Source: Cognatundibacterium crateris
Lineage (GTDB): Bacteria > Pseudomonadota > Gammaproteobacteria > Burkholderiales > Burkholderiaceae_D
DNA: 64,000 nt
NCBI RefSeq assembly: GCF_010078235.1
Contig: NZ_JAABOS010000002.1
Span: 1-64,000, forward strand
Direction: 5' to 3'
Positions 1 through 8,168 of this stretch are shown here, piece after piece. Within the stretch, counting starts at the first letter, position 1, and each line of letters starts with the position of its first letter. A program made the position numbers and the translations under genes. The notes beneath the pieces are model-generated. The model saw only the letters and a list, made by a program, of their open reading frames with translations. It was not told the origin of the DNA and did no database searches.

Positions 1-42
1 GATGCCTCTTTGCAAGCCCTTCGTTCAAATAATTTATATTGG

Positions 43-819
43 TTATTTATTTTTAAATGCAGCCGGACGTTTTTCCATGAAGGCCTTCATGCCCTCTTTC
101 TGATCTTCGGTCCCAAAACTGGCCTGGAATAAGCGACGCTCAAAATGCACGCCTTCCGACAAGGTAGTTTCATAGGCACGGTTGACCGACTCTTTAATCA
201 TCATGATGACTGGCAGCGACATGGCTGCGATGGTGTTTGCTGCAGTCAGCGCTTCTTCCAGTAACTGATCCACCGGCACGATGCGGGAAACCAGACCGGC
301 ACGCTCCGCCTCTTCCGCATCCATCATGCGCGCGGTCAGGCACATATCCATTGCTTTGGATTTGGAAATAGCACGCGGCAGACGCTGAGTACCGCCGGCG
401 CCAGGCAAGGTACCGAGCTTGATTTCAGGCTGGCCAAATTTGGCGTTGTCCGCCGCGATAATAAAGTCGCACATCATCGCCAGCTCGCAACCACCGCCCA
501 ATGCATAACCAGCCACGGCAGCAATCACCGGCTTACGAATCTGGCGTATGGTTTCCCAGTTGCGGGTGATGTAGTCTTCTTTATAGGTATCCATGAAGCT
601 GTAATTTGCCATGGCTGCGATATCGGCACCTGCTGCAAAGGCTTTTTCACTGCCGGTGATGACGATACATTGCACCGCTTCATTCTGATCAAAGGATTTC
701 AGCGCAAGGCCGAGTTCATTCATCAACTGATCATTTAATGCGTTCAGCGCCTTGGGGCGATGCAAAGTGATCAGACCCACCTTTTCTTTGGTTTCAACGA
801 GTATGCATTCGAATTCCAT
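43..819 (-). CDS. enoyl-CoA hydratase (crotonase family)
   Basis: A 258-residue crotonase-fold enzyme that should hydrate 2-enoyl-CoA in fatty-acid or amino-acid beta-oxidation in the cytoplasm. The first oxyanion-hole segment ([11 protein letters not shown], residues 60-70) and the second ([10 protein letters not shown], 105-114) are present. Both catalytic glutamates of true hydratases are there: Glu112 in GGGCELA and Glu132 in GQPEIKLG. The length is normal for short-chain hydratases. I chose the ATG at 819 because AGGAGATC lies just upstream; an in-frame ATG at 876 would add 19 residues with no family resemblance. The gene stands alone on the minus strand, so the acyl-CoA substrate cannot be told from context. 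Confidence 0.93.
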   Translation of the reverse strand: MEFECILVETKEKVGLITLHRPKALNALNDQLMNELGLALKSFDQNEAVQCIVITGSEKAFAAGADIAAMANYSFMDTYKEDYITRNWETIRQIRKPVIAAVAGYALGGGCELAMMCDFIIAADNAKFGQPEIKLGTLPGAGGTQRLPRAISKSKAMDMCLTARMMDAEEAERAGLVSRIVPVDQLLEEALTAANTIAAMSLPVIMMIKESVNRAYETTLSEGVHFERRLFQASFGTEDQKEGMKAFMEKRPAAFKNK

Positions 820-978
820 GTGATCTCCTGAGTATAGGTATAAAGGTATAAGGATAAAATTAAAGCTAAGCGTCATGTAAGCATTACTATTCGCTCAGCA
901 TCTGCGGCAGCATAACTACGCTGCCTGAAACTGTGCACTCAACATACAACGATATTTCTGCAAACAGAGGAAGCTATT

Positions 979-1125
979 ATGTGGTTATTGTTATTAGAGG
1001 CTGCAATTGCATTGGGCATCTTGATCTTTATCGTATGGTGGACCATGTTTTCGGGGCGCCCGCAACGACCAACCCGGCATAAGCAGCAAACCAAACCTGA
1101 AGACACTGAGAACAGCGCCAGCTAG
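979..1125 (+). CDS. small single-pass membrane protein, 48 aa
   Basis: A 48-codon frame begins with ATG and is preceded by a good ribosome-binding site (AGAGGAAG). The N-terminal half is one hydrophobic segment (residues 2-24: leucine-rich, then ALGILIFIVWWTMF). The C-terminal half is hydrophilic, rich in Arg, Gln and Pro, and ends at TAG. This matches a small inner-membrane protein with a short cytoplasmic tail. The family is not recognised. It lies divergent from the enoyl-CoA hydratase gene and convergent with apaG. The ribosome-binding site, clean hydrophobic helix and absence of any overlapping gene argue that it is real. Confidence 0.6.
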   Translation: MWLLLLEAAIALGILIFIVWWTMFSGRPQRPTRHKQQTKPEDTENSAS

Positions 1126-1136
1126 GCCCATATCTA

Positions 1137-1511
1137 TTAGTGCAAGGTTCTCGGTAAAGACAAGACGAATTCCGGAATCTCCACTTCAAAACGGGTGCCG
1201 TCTTCTGCCACACAGAAGTAGTGCCCCTTCATACTTCCCTGCGGCGTTTTCAAAATGCAGCCGCTGGTGTACTCAAAACTTTGCCCCGGTGGCAGGAAGG
1301 GCTGATGGCCGACCACGCCCAGACCCTTAACTTCCTCGATATGATTATTCGCATCATTAATGATCCAGTGACGCGATATCACTTGCGCCGCCACTTCGCC
1401 GCTATTGGTAATGCTGATGGTATAAGCGAACACAAAATGGGATTTATCCGGCTCGGATTGTTCTTCTATATATTGCGTCACCACGGAGACGCGCATCTGG
1501 TAAGCAGACAT
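1137..1511 (-). CDS. apaG: ApaG (DUF525) protein
   Basis: A 124-residue single-domain ApaG protein, the usual length for the family. The conserved core is visible: GLGVVGHQPFLPPG, then FEYTSGC, then TPQGSMKGHY. ApaG has a fibronectin-III-like beta sandwich. In enterobacteria it is linked to divalent-cation (Co2+/Mg2+) resistance, but its biochemical role is not settled. The ATG at 1511 follows AAAGGT; a longer frame upstream would run into the palindromic repeat and lacks family similarity. It faces away from rpe on the other strand. Confidence 0.95.
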   Translation of the reverse strand: MSAYQMRVSVVTQYIEEQSEPDKSHFVFAYTISITNSGEVAAQVISRHWIINDANNHIEEVKGLGVVGHQPFLPPGQSFEYTSGCILKTPQGSMKGHYFCVAEDGTRFEVEIPEFVLSLPRTLH

Positions 1512-1549
1512 ATGGACCTTTTCTAGCTTGTAATAACTTGCACATACTC

Positions 1550-1653
1550 TTAGGACTGACGCAAAATTGTCCCGGCAAGGCTTGGCGACGCAGGCAGTAC
1601 GCAGTGTACGACAAGGAGCCATAACGCAGCTGGGGCGGTTTTTCGTCAGTCTT
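1550..1653. repeat. palindromic intergenic repeat
   Basis: The two ends of this ~104-bp intergenic segment are imperfect inverted copies: TTAGGACTGACG near 1550-1561 and its reverse complement around 1643-1653. A GC-richer middle holds further short inversions. The layout is that of a REP/MITE-like palindromic element or a bulky hairpin between the divergent apaG and rpe genes. A sequence similar to one end (GCGTCAGTCCTGA) also occurs near 10160. Whether it is dispersed through the genome cannot be seen from one window. Confidence 0.5.
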
Positions 1654-1760
1654 ATATCAAACAGACATTGTGCCAGAGCTTAGACGGTTTAGTAGGATTC
1701 GACGATAAAGCAGGTGGTTGCAGGGTAAAATATCGCATCTTTTTTTTGCTGGACCACATC

Positions 1761-2429
1761 ATGACCCAATATCGCATTGCTCCCAGTATTTTATCCGCTG
1801 ATTTCGCCCGCCTCGGTGAAGAAGTCAGAAACGTCGTTGCAGCCGGTGCCGACATGATCCATTTTGACGTGATGGATAACCATTACGTGCCTAATCTGAC
1901 GATAGGCCCATTGGTCTGCGAAGCGATACGCCCGCACGTACAGGTGCCGATTGATGTGCATCTGATGGTCAAACCGGTAGACCGCATCATTCCTGACTTT
2001 GCCAAAGCCGGTGCGAATCTGATCAGCTTTCATCCGGAAGGCTCTGAGCACATAGACCGCAGCCTGCAACTGATACGCGATCATGGCTGCAAGGCAGGTC
2101 TGGTGCTGAATCCGGCAACACCGCTGCATGTGCTGGAACACGTGATGGATAAGCTGGATCTGATCTTACTGATGTCGGTGAATCCGGGCTTTGGTGGTCA
2201 GTCCTTCATCCCACATACCCTGAAAAAAATCGCCGCAGTACGCAAAATGATCGATGAATCTGGTCGCGATATCCTGCTGCAAGTCGATGGTGGCGTCAAA
2301 ATCGACAATATCCGTGAAATCGCAGCAGCTGGCGCGGATACCTTTGTGGCGGGTTCAGCCATCTTTGGCAAGCCGGATTACAAGGCAGTCATCGATGCGA
2401 TGCGTAGCGAGCTGGCTCAGGTCGCATAA
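1761..2429 (+). CDS. rpe: ribulose-phosphate 3-epimerase
   Basis: A 222-residue TIM-barrel epimerase that interconverts ribulose-5-phosphate and xylulose-5-phosphate in the pentose phosphate pathway. All four metal-ligand positions of the family can be seen: His34 and Asp36 in HFDVMDN, His67 in DVHLMV, and Asp176 in QVDGGV. Asp36 and Asp176 are also the acid/base pair. The phosphate loop [12 protein letters not shown] (139-149) and the GGV loop are intact. I took the ATG at 1761 because the protein then starts at the family-typical [10 protein letters not shown]; an in-frame ATG at 1668 adds only non-conserved residues. gph follows 120 bp downstream, a classic pairing that leads into trpE. 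Confidence 0.96.
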   Translation: MTQYRIAPSILSADFARLGEEVRNVVAAGADMIHFDVMDNHYVPNLTIGPLVCEAIRPHVQVPIDVHLMVKPVDRIIPDFAKAGANLISFHPEGSEHIDRSLQLIRDHGCKAGLVLNPATPLHVLEHVMDKLDLILLMSVNPGFGGQSFIPHTLKKIAAVRKMIDESGRDILLQVDGGVKIDNIREIAAAGADTFVAGSAIFGKPDYKAVIDAMRSELAQVA

Positions 2430-2549
2430 GCTCGCCCAACAACAAGGCGACATTTAAGACTAGCTGCTTAGCCATACAGACCGGGCTAACTGGGTTACTT
2501 AATGCCCAGTCGCCCGTTCCAACCTCTCTTCATTGAAACATCACTGATT

Positions 2550-3233
2550 ATGTTTGCTGATATCCGTGCCGTGATTATTGACCTGGATGGCACTATGGTA
2601 GATACCGCACCAGACTTTCTGCTGGCGGTGAACCGTATGCGCGAGGATTTTGGTCTGTCAGCGATATCGCTGACAGAGATCAAGCGCATGGTCGGCAAAG
2701 GGTCTGAACATCTGATCCGCCAGGTGCTGGCGAAAGATTTCGATGAGGCTGGTGTGCAGCAGCACTTCGACGCGGCGCTGGCTGGCTACCAGCATCATTA
2801 TGCGCAAATCAATGGCCTGCACAGTGAGCTGTATCCCGATGTGGTAAGTGGCTTGCAAGCCATGCAGGCGCTGGGCTTGAAGCTTGCGTGCGTGACCAAC
2901 AAACCACTCGCATTTGCTCAGGCTTTACTACAAATGAAGGGACTGACGCCGTATTTCTCCCTGACTTACGGCGGCGACTCTTTTACTCACAAAAAACCGC
3001 ATCCTTTGCCACTGCTATCGGCCTGCCAGCAGTTTGGACTGCCACCGGCACAGGTGATGGCGATTGGTGACTCCAGCAATGATGCGATCGCTGCGCGTGC
3101 TGCGGGTTGCCCGGTGTTGACCGTGCCGTATGGTTACAACCACGGCGAACCTGTACAAAATATTGAAAGTGATGGTATAGTCGAAACCCTGTTATCAGCA
3201 GCAAAACTGCTGACGACACCAACAACCACTTAA
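2550..3233 (+). CDS. gph: phosphoglycolate phosphatase (HAD superfamily)
   Basis: A 227-residue HAD phosphatase. Motif I is DLDGTMVDT (Asp11 nucleophile, Asp13 acid/base). Motif III/IV is seen as GDSSNDAIAA near residue 172, with a Lys-containing motif (KKPHPLP) before it. The C1-type helical cap lies between. It should dephosphorylate 2-phosphoglycolate from DNA repair or oxygenase side reactions. The rpe-gph-trpE order is conserved in many proteobacteria and supports the symbol. The start at 2550 was chosen over one at 2502 because family members begin only a few residues before the DxDGT motif. Confidence 0.93.
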   Translation: MFADIRAVIIDLDGTMVDTAPDFLLAVNRMREDFGLSAISLTEIKRMVGKGSEHLIRQVLAKDFDEAGVQQHFDAALAGYQHHYAQINGLHSELYPDVVSGLQAMQALGLKLACVTNKPLAFAQALLQMKGLTPYFSLTYGGDSFTHKKPHPLPLLSACQQFGLPPAQVMAIGDSSNDAIAARAAGCPVLTVPYGYNHGEPVQNIESDGIVETLLSAAKLLTTPTTT

Positions 3234-3279
3234 ATCATCATTCCAATCACGAATGTTTCCTGATAACAAACGTCCATTC

Positions 3280-3333
3280 ATGACACCAGGTGCCTTTGAG
3301 GCCTGGCTATGGCGACGCTGGCAATTCTGTTAA
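3280..3333 (+). CDS. trpL: candidate trp leader peptide (17 aa, three Trp codons)
   Basis: A short frame, MTPGAFEAWLWRRWQFC, ends at TAA about 140 bp before trpE and contains three TGG codons within six codons (3304-3321). Such clustering of a rare codon ahead of an anthranilate synthase gene is the hallmark of ribosome-mediated attenuation. Downstream, short inverted repeats can be seen at 3335-3339/3350-3354 (CCACT/AGTGG) and 3356-3360/3370-3374 (TGTGC/GCACA). The second is followed by a T-rich run. The ribosome-binding site is weak and the stems are short, so this is a candidate, not a proven leader. Confidence 0.5.
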   Translation: MTPGAFEAWLWRRWQFC

Positions 3334-3334
3334 T

Positions 3335-3395
3335 CCACTGAATGCCGCGAGTGGCTGTGCACATCCTCCGCACATCTTCTTGTTTGTTATATCAA
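3335..3395 (+). promoter_or_regulatory. possible trp attenuator region
   Basis: Directly after the Trp-rich leader frame come two adjacent small stem-loops (3335-3354 and 3356-3374). A pyrimidine-rich tract containing several T runs (TCTTCTTGTTTGTTAT) follows. The layout fits a terminator/antiterminator pair controlled by ribosome stalling at the Trp codons. The predicted stems are only five base pairs each, weaker than typical attenuators, and I could not define a unique competing structure by eye. Confidence 0.3.
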
Positions 3396-3475
3396 TCTGT
3401 TTTTATCCGTCCACACACCCCATGTGTCTCGCTATGGTCGCCTATGGCGCTGCTGCGGGCGGCTGAGAGAAAACC

Positions 3476-4972
3476 ATGACCGAACTCGAATTCAAATCGC
3501 TGGCCGCGCAAGGCTACAACCGTATTCCAATGATTGCGGAAGCATTCGCTGATCTGGAAACCCCGCTCACGCTGTATCTGAAACTGGCACAAAGCCAGCA
3601 GGCTGGTAAAAATACCTTTCTGCTGGAATCGGTGATGGGTGGCGAGCGCTTCGGGCGCTACTCCTTCATTGGCCTGCCTGCCACCACCCTGGTACGCAGC
3701 TTTGGTGAAAAAATCGAAGTACTGCAACATGGCAAAGTGGTCGAAACCCATCAGCAAAATCCCTTAAGCTTTATCGCTGAATTTCAGAGCCGCTTCAAAG
3801 TCGCGACCCGTCCCGGCCTGCCACGTTTTTGCGGTGGTCTGGCCGGCTATTTCGGCTATGACGCAGTACGCCATGTAGAAAAACGTCTGGCAGGAAAAGC
3901 GCCGAAAGATGATCTGGGTCTGCCGGAAATTCAGTTACTGCTGACCGAAGAGCTGGCCGTGATCGACAATGTGTCCGGCAAGCTGTATCTGATCGTGTAC
4001 GCCGACACCAGTCAGCCGGAAGCCTGGTCCAAAGCGCGCCAGCGTCTGAAGGATTTGCGTGCCATGCTAAGACGCAGCGTGGATGCGCCAGTGACCTCGG
4101 CTTCGGTACGTACCGATTCCATCCGCGACTTTGCCAAAGAAGATTATTTAAAAGCAGTAGAAAAAGCCAAGGAATACATCATGGCTGGCGACCTGATGCA
4201 AGTCCAGGTCGGTCAGCGAATTAAAAAGCCCTATGTGGATTCGCCGCTGTCGCTGTACCGCGCCTTGCGCTCGCTGAATCCTTCGCCCTATATGTATTTC
4301 TATAATTTTGGCGACATGCAGATCATCGGCGCTTCACCGGAAATCCTGGTGCGCAATGAAACCCTGAATGATGGTCAGAAAAAAGTCACTATCCGTCCGC
4401 TGGCAGGTACACGCCCACGTGGTGCCACGCCGGAACGCGATGCAGAACTGGCAACCGAACTGCTGGCCGATCCTAAAGAAATCGCTGAACACGTGATGCT
4501 GATTGATCTGGCGCGCAATGACATCGGTCGGATTGCACAAACCGGCACAGTCAAAGTGACCGATCAGATGGTGATCGAAAAATACTCACACGTACAGCAC
4601 ATTGTCTCGAATGTAGAAGGCATGCTGCAACCTGAACTCAGCAACCTCGATGTATTGAAAGCGACCTTCCCGGCTGGCACCTTGTCCGGTGCGCCTAAAG
4701 TCAGGGCGATGGAACTGATCGATGAACTGGAGCCGGTCAAACGCGGCATCTATGGCGGCGCCTGCGGCTACCTGTCGTTTGGTGGCGAAATGGACCTGGC
4801 AATCGCGATCCGCACTGGTGTACTGAAAGACGGCATGCTGTATGTGCAGGCAGCAGCCGGTGTGGTGGCGGATTCCGTGCCGGAACTGGAATGGCAGGAA
4901 ACCGAAAACAAGGCACGCGCTGTATTACGCGCCGCAGAACAAGTGCAAGACGGATTGGATGGGGACATCTGA
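3476..4972 (+). CDS. trpE: anthranilate synthase component I
   Basis: A 498-residue large subunit that converts chorismate plus glutamine-derived ammonia into anthranilate, the first committed step of tryptophan synthesis. The N-terminal domain carries the feedback motif LLES (residues 49-52) that binds L-Trp. The C-terminal chorismate-binding domain has PLAGTRPRGATPERD, EHVMLIDLARNDIGR and TFPAGTLSGAPKVRAMELI. These features separate it from PabB and isochorismate synthases. It lies after gph and a leader region with a possible attenuator. Its glutaminase partner trpG is 616 bp downstream, separated by an inserted GxxExxY gene. Confidence 0.97.
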   Translation: MTELEFKSLAAQGYNRIPMIAEAFADLETPLTLYLKLAQSQQAGKNTFLLESVMGGERFGRYSFIGLPATTLVRSFGEKIEVLQHGKVVETHQQNPLSFIAEFQSRFKVATRPGLPRFCGGLAGYFGYDAVRHVEKRLAGKAPKDDLGLPEIQLLLTEELAVIDNVSGKLYLIVYADTSQPEAWSKARQRLKDLRAMLRRSVDAPVTSASVRTDSIRDFAKEDYLKAVEKAKEYIMAGDLMQVQVGQRIKKPYVDSPLSLYRALRSLNPSPYMYFYNFGDMQIIGASPEILVRNETLNDGQKKVTIRPLAGTRPRGATPERDAELATELLADPKEIAEHVMLIDLARNDIGRIAQTGTVKVTDQMVIEKYSHVQHIVSNVEGMLQPELSNLDVLKATFPAGTLSGAPKVRAMELIDELEPVKRGIYGGACGYLSFGGEMDLAIAIRTGVLKDGMLYVQAAAGVVADSVPELEWQETENKARAVLRAAEQVQDGLDGDI

Positions 4973-4980
4973 TAGCAGGC

Positions 4981-5018
4981 TTAAAACCATTCAACACAGA
5001 GGCACAGAGGCACAGAGA
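4981..5018 (+). repeat. left inverted repeat flanking the GxxExxY gene
   Basis: A 38-bp segment beginning just after the trpE stop matches the reverse complement of 5549-5586 at 32 of 38 positions. Its core is a short CACAGAGG-type tandem motif (AACACAGAGGCACAGAGG). With its partner it brackets exactly one gene, which is how a small inserted unit would look. Confidence 0.7.
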
Positions 5019-5128
5019 AAAACCTTGGGTGTGACCAGGGTCTGATTCAAGAGTGCTTTTTTAAAACTGCTTTGTGTTGAATTGCTTTAACAAGATGTTC
5101 AACTTCTGACATTTAGCTGGAGATCTGT

Positions 5129-5539
5129 GTGAACAATCTGAATGCAGCTCAGGATAAACGTACCGACGAGCAAAGCAAAGCCCTGAGCGAAAAAGTGATA
5201 GGTGCTGCGATTGAGGTACATCGTCATCTGGGTCCAGGCTTACTTGAAAGTGCGTATGAAAGCTGTCTTTGTCACGAATTATTTTTAAGGAATTTAAGGT
5301 TTCAACGTCAGGTTCCGCTGCACATCGAATACAAAACTGTCCTAATCGATGCAGCGTACAAACTTGATATTGTTGTTGAAAACAGCCTGGTGCTGGAGCT
5401 AAAAGCGGCAGAAGCCTTAATGCCGCTTCACCAGGCACAATTGCTGACGTATCTGAAATTATCCGGCATCAAAACCGGACTATTAATCAATTTTATGGTG
5501 CCAGTCTTAAAAGATGGCATTAAACGTATTTCACTATGA
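5129..5539 (+). CDS. GxxExxY-family protein (PD-(D/E)XK nuclease-like)
   Basis: A 136-residue protein of the GxxExxY family. The signature GLLESAY lies within GPGLLESAYES (about residues 35-45), and the conserved KLDIVVENSLVLELKA segment (about 88-103) resembles the D...ExK core of PD-(D/E)XK nucleases. The family's function is unknown; a nuclease-like fold is known for related families and is inference here. The frame starts with GTG at 5129 after a GGAG. It sits between trpE and trpG, whose genes normally adjoin, and is enclosed by an inverted repeat of about 38 bp. Insertion as a small mobile or domesticated unit is likely, apparently without a polar break because all genes stay co-directional. 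Confidence 0.85.
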   Translation: MNNLNAAQDKRTDEQSKALSEKVIGAAIEVHRHLGPGLLESAYESCLCHELFLRNLRFQRQVPLHIEYKTVLIDAAYKLDIVVENSLVLELKAAEALMPLHQAQLLTYLKLSGIKTGLLINFMVPVLKDGIKRISL

Positions 5540-5548
5540 GCACCTGCA

Positions 5549-5586
5549 TCTCCGTGTCTCTGTGTCTCTGTGTTGAGAGGTTTAAA
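5549..5586 (-). repeat. right inverted repeat flanking the GxxExxY gene
   Basis: This is the inverted partner of 4981-5018 (32 of 38 positions identical). It ends two bases before the trpG start codon, and the GAGAGG that serves as trpG ribosome-binding site lies inside it. The repeat therefore now contributes to trpG translation. Confidence 0.7.
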
Positions 5587-5588
5587 TT

Positions 5589-6161
5589 ATGTTACTGATG
5601 ATCGACAACTACGATTCATTTACTTACAACCTGGTGCAGTATTTTGCTGAGCTGGGTGAAGATGTGCGTACTTATCGCAATGATGAAATTACGCTGGAGC
5701 AGATAGAAGAACTGCGGCCTGATCATATCTGTATCTCACCTGGCCCCTGCACACCGGCCGAGGCGGGGATTTCGATTCCTGTCATTCATCGCTTTGCCGG
5801 ACACATCCCGATTCTGGGTGTCTGTCTGGGGCATCAAAGTATAGGTGCGGCCTTTGGCGGCAATATCATCCGCGCCAAGCAAGTCATGCATGGCAAGACC
5901 TCAGTGATTGCCCATACCGGTGTGGGTGTGTTCAAAGATTTACCCAGCCCTTACACCATCATTCGCTATCACTCGCTCGCGATAGAACGCGCGTCTTTGC
6001 CAGATTGCCTGGAAGTGACGGCATGGACCGATGACGGTGAAATCATGGGGGTCAGACACAAGGAATTTAATTTGCAGGGTGTGCAGTTTCATCCTGAATC
6101 CATTTTGTCTGAACATGGCCACGCCTTGCTGAAAAACTTTTTGACTGGAACTGCATCATGA
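5589..6161 (+). CDS. trpG: anthranilate synthase component II (glutamine amidotransferase)
   Basis: A 190-residue class I glutamine amidotransferase that supplies ammonia to TrpE. The catalytic triad is complete: Cys79 in GVCLGHQS, and His168 and Glu170 in QFHPES. The N-terminal [13 protein letters not shown] is typical of TrpG/PabA. The gene overlaps trpD by four bases (ATGA), showing translational coupling. In many proteobacteria the same subunit also serves PabB; no pabB is seen here. Its ribosome-binding site lies inside the right-hand inverted repeat of the inserted GxxExxY unit. Confidence 0.96.
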   Translation: MLLMIDNYDSFTYNLVQYFAELGEDVRTYRNDEITLEQIEELRPDHICISPGPCTPAEAGISIPVIHRFAGHIPILGVCLGHQSIGAAFGGNIIRAKQVMHGKTSVIAHTGVGVFKDLPSPYTIIRYHSLAIERASLPDCLEVTAWTDDGEIMGVRHKEFNLQGVQFHPESILSEHGHALLKNFLTGTAS

Positions 6162-7189
6162 CCATCACCCAACAGGAAGCACTGACACGCCTGATCGAAC
6201 ACCGTGAGATTTTTCACGATGAAATGCTGTATTTATTCCGTAAGCTGATGGGTGGTGAACTGTCGCCGGTGATGATCACCGCGCTGACCATGGGGCTGCG
6301 CGTGAAAAAAGAAAGCATAGGCGAGATCACCGCCGCAGCGCAGGTGATGCGCGAGTTTTCAACCAAGGTGCCACTCGCGAATACCCAGAATATGATTGAT
6401 ATCGTGGGCACCGGCGGCGACGGTGCGCATACCTTTAATATCTCAACCGCTTCCATGTTCGTGACCGCAGCGGCTGGCGCACGGGTCGCCAAACATGGCG
6501 GACGCAGCGTGTCCTCGTCCTCCGGCAGCGCCGATGTACTGGAATCACTGGGCGCGAATATCAATCTGACGCCGGAACAAATCGCTCAGTCGATTGCACA
6601 AACTGGTATAGGCTTTATGTTTGCACCTAACCACCATGGCGCCATGAAGCATGCAGCGCCGGTACGCAAAGAGCTGGGCGTGCGCACTATTTTCAATATC
6701 CTCGGTCCGCTGACCAATCCGGCCGGTGCCCCGAATATACTGATGGGCGTATTCCACCCGGATCTGGTCGGGATACAGGTGCGTGTGCTGCAACGCCTAG
6801 GCGCGCAGCATGCGCTGGTGGTATGGGGACGTGACAATATGGATGAAGTCTCGCTGGGCGCGCCAACCATGGTGGGCGAACTGATCAATGGTGAAATCCG
6901 CGAATACGATATCCATCCCGAAGACTTTGGCCTGCAGATGGTCTCTAACCGCAATCTGAAAGTCGATGGCGCGGCTGAATCGCGTGAAAAAATCATGGAA
7001 GTCATGCACAACGTCGATGGCCCGGCGCGCGATATCGTGGCACTCAATGCCGGTACCGCCTTGTACGGCGCGGGGTTAGCAGATTCGATTGCCGACGGCG
7101 TGAAAAAAGCGCAGCAAGCCATTGCCTCCGGTGCCGCACGCGCCAAGCTCGATCAGTTTGTGCAAGTCACCCAACAACTCGGTAAATAA
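6158..7189 (+). CDS. trpD: anthranilate phosphoribosyltransferase
   Basis: A 343-residue enzyme that joins anthranilate and PRPP to give phosphoribosylanthranilate. The PRPP loop GTGGDG (84-89) and the segment [18 protein letters not shown] (about 112-129) are intact, with the helical N-terminal domain and the alpha/beta glycosyltransferase-3 domain in normal order. It is not fused to TrpG. It overlaps trpG by four bases and ends two bases before trpC, so trpG, trpD and trpC are tightly coupled. Confidence 0.97.
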   Translation: MTITQQEALTRLIEHREIFHDEMLYLFRKLMGGELSPVMITALTMGLRVKKESIGEITAAAQVMREFSTKVPLANTQNMIDIVGTGGDGAHTFNISTASMFVTAAAGARVAKHGGRSVSSSSGSADVLESLGANINLTPEQIAQSIAQTGIGFMFAPNHHGAMKHAAPVRKELGVRTIFNILGPLTNPAGAPNILMGVFHPDLVGIQVRVLQRLGAQHALVVWGRDNMDEVSLGAPTMVGELINGEIREYDIHPEDFGLQMVSNRNLKVDGAAESREKIMEVMHNVDGPARDIVALNAGTALYGAGLADSIADGVKKAQQAIASGAARAKLDQFVQVTQQLGK

Positions 7190-7191
7190 AT

Positions 7192-7992
7192 ATGTCAGAT
7201 ATTCTTCGTCAAATACTGGACGTCAAACAGGATGAAGTGGCCGCAGCACGCCGTTATCAATCGCTGATCAGCCTGCGTGATGAGGTGGAATCCGATGCCG
7301 AAAGCCGCGCAGCGATTCGCGGCTTCGAGCGCGCCATGCGCCAGAAAATCGCAGCCGGTCATGCTGCCGTGATTGCAGAAATCAAAAAAGCTTCCCCGTC
7401 AAAAGGGGTATTGCGTGCAGATTTTGAACCTGCCGCGATTGCGCAAAGCTATGCGCATCACGGTGCGGCTTGCCTGTCTGTGCTGACCGATGAAAAGTTT
7501 TTTCAGGGTGCACCCGCCTACCTGCAACAAGCTCGCGCAGCGTGTGCGATTCCGGCACTGCGCAAGGATTTCATCATCGATCACTATCAGGTGTATCAGG
7601 CGCGACAATGGGGTGCCGATTGTATCTTGCTGATCGTGGCCGCGCTGGACCATGGCCTGATGGCGGATCTGGAAGCCTGTGCGCTGGAGCTGGGCATGGA
7701 TGTATTGGTTGAGGTGCATGACCGCGCTGAACTGGATATCGCACTGACACTCAAGACGCCACTGCTCGGTATTAATAACCGCAATCTGCGCACCTTCGAT
7801 GTCACACTCGACACCACGCTGGGGCTGCTGCCTGCGATTACTGCGGATAAGCTGGTAGTGACCGAGTCCGGCATACTCAGCCGTGAGGATGTGACACGCA
7901 TGCGTGCCGCTGAGGTGCATAGCTTCCTGGTCGGCGAGGCATTTATGCGTGCCGCTGAACCCGGCGCAGAATTGGAAAAACTGTTTTTCTGA
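7192..7992 (+). CDS. trpC: indole-3-glycerol-phosphate synthase
   Basis: A 266-residue monofunctional TIM-barrel enzyme, not fused to TrpF. It makes indole-3-glycerol phosphate from CdRP. Visible catalytic motifs are [11 protein letters not shown] (Glu and Lys), [11 protein letters not shown] (Lys), EVHDRAEL (Glu), NNRNLRTF and TESGI. It is the last gene of the trp unit; trpF, trpB and trpA are absent here, as in other Burkholderiales where they form a separate locus. A strong hairpin terminator follows about 110 bp downstream. Confidence 0.97.
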   Translation: MSDILRQILDVKQDEVAAARRYQSLISLRDEVESDAESRAAIRGFERAMRQKIAAGHAAVIAEIKKASPSKGVLRADFEPAAIAQSYAHHGAACLSVLTDEKFFQGAPAYLQQARAACAIPALRKDFIIDHYQVYQARQWGADCILLIVAALDHGLMADLEACALELGMDVLVEVHDRAELDIALTLKTPLLGINNRNLRTFDVTLDTTLGLLPAITADKLVVTESGILSREDVTRMRAAEVHSFLVGEAFMRAAEPGAELEKLFF

Positions 7993-8100
7993 GAGATGCG
8001 CTGAGCGATCAGACAGGGCATCACAAAAAAAGTCTGAGGTCCGGTGCGGCTCGCAGCCTGTTTTTGGCTCACAACCCGCATCAATACTGGGACATCCAAT

Positions 8101-8139
8101 AAAAAACCGTCTTCAGCAAGCACTGAAGACGGTTTTTTT
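8101..8139. terminator. bidirectional rho-independent terminator
   Basis: A perfect 10-bp stem (CCGTCTTCAG / CTGAAGACGG) with a six-base loop is flanked by six A's on the left and seven T's on the right. It can therefore end transcription from trpC (plus) and from the M61 peptidase gene (minus), which converge here. Confidence 0.93.
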
Positions 8140-8168
8140 ACGCAGTTTCCTGAGGCAGAATGCGCTGC

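Noticed and set aside
3422-3466. Second short frame (14 codons, Ala/Gly-rich) just before trpE
   Set aside because: It has no Trp codons and no good ribosome-binding site; it may only be part of the leader.
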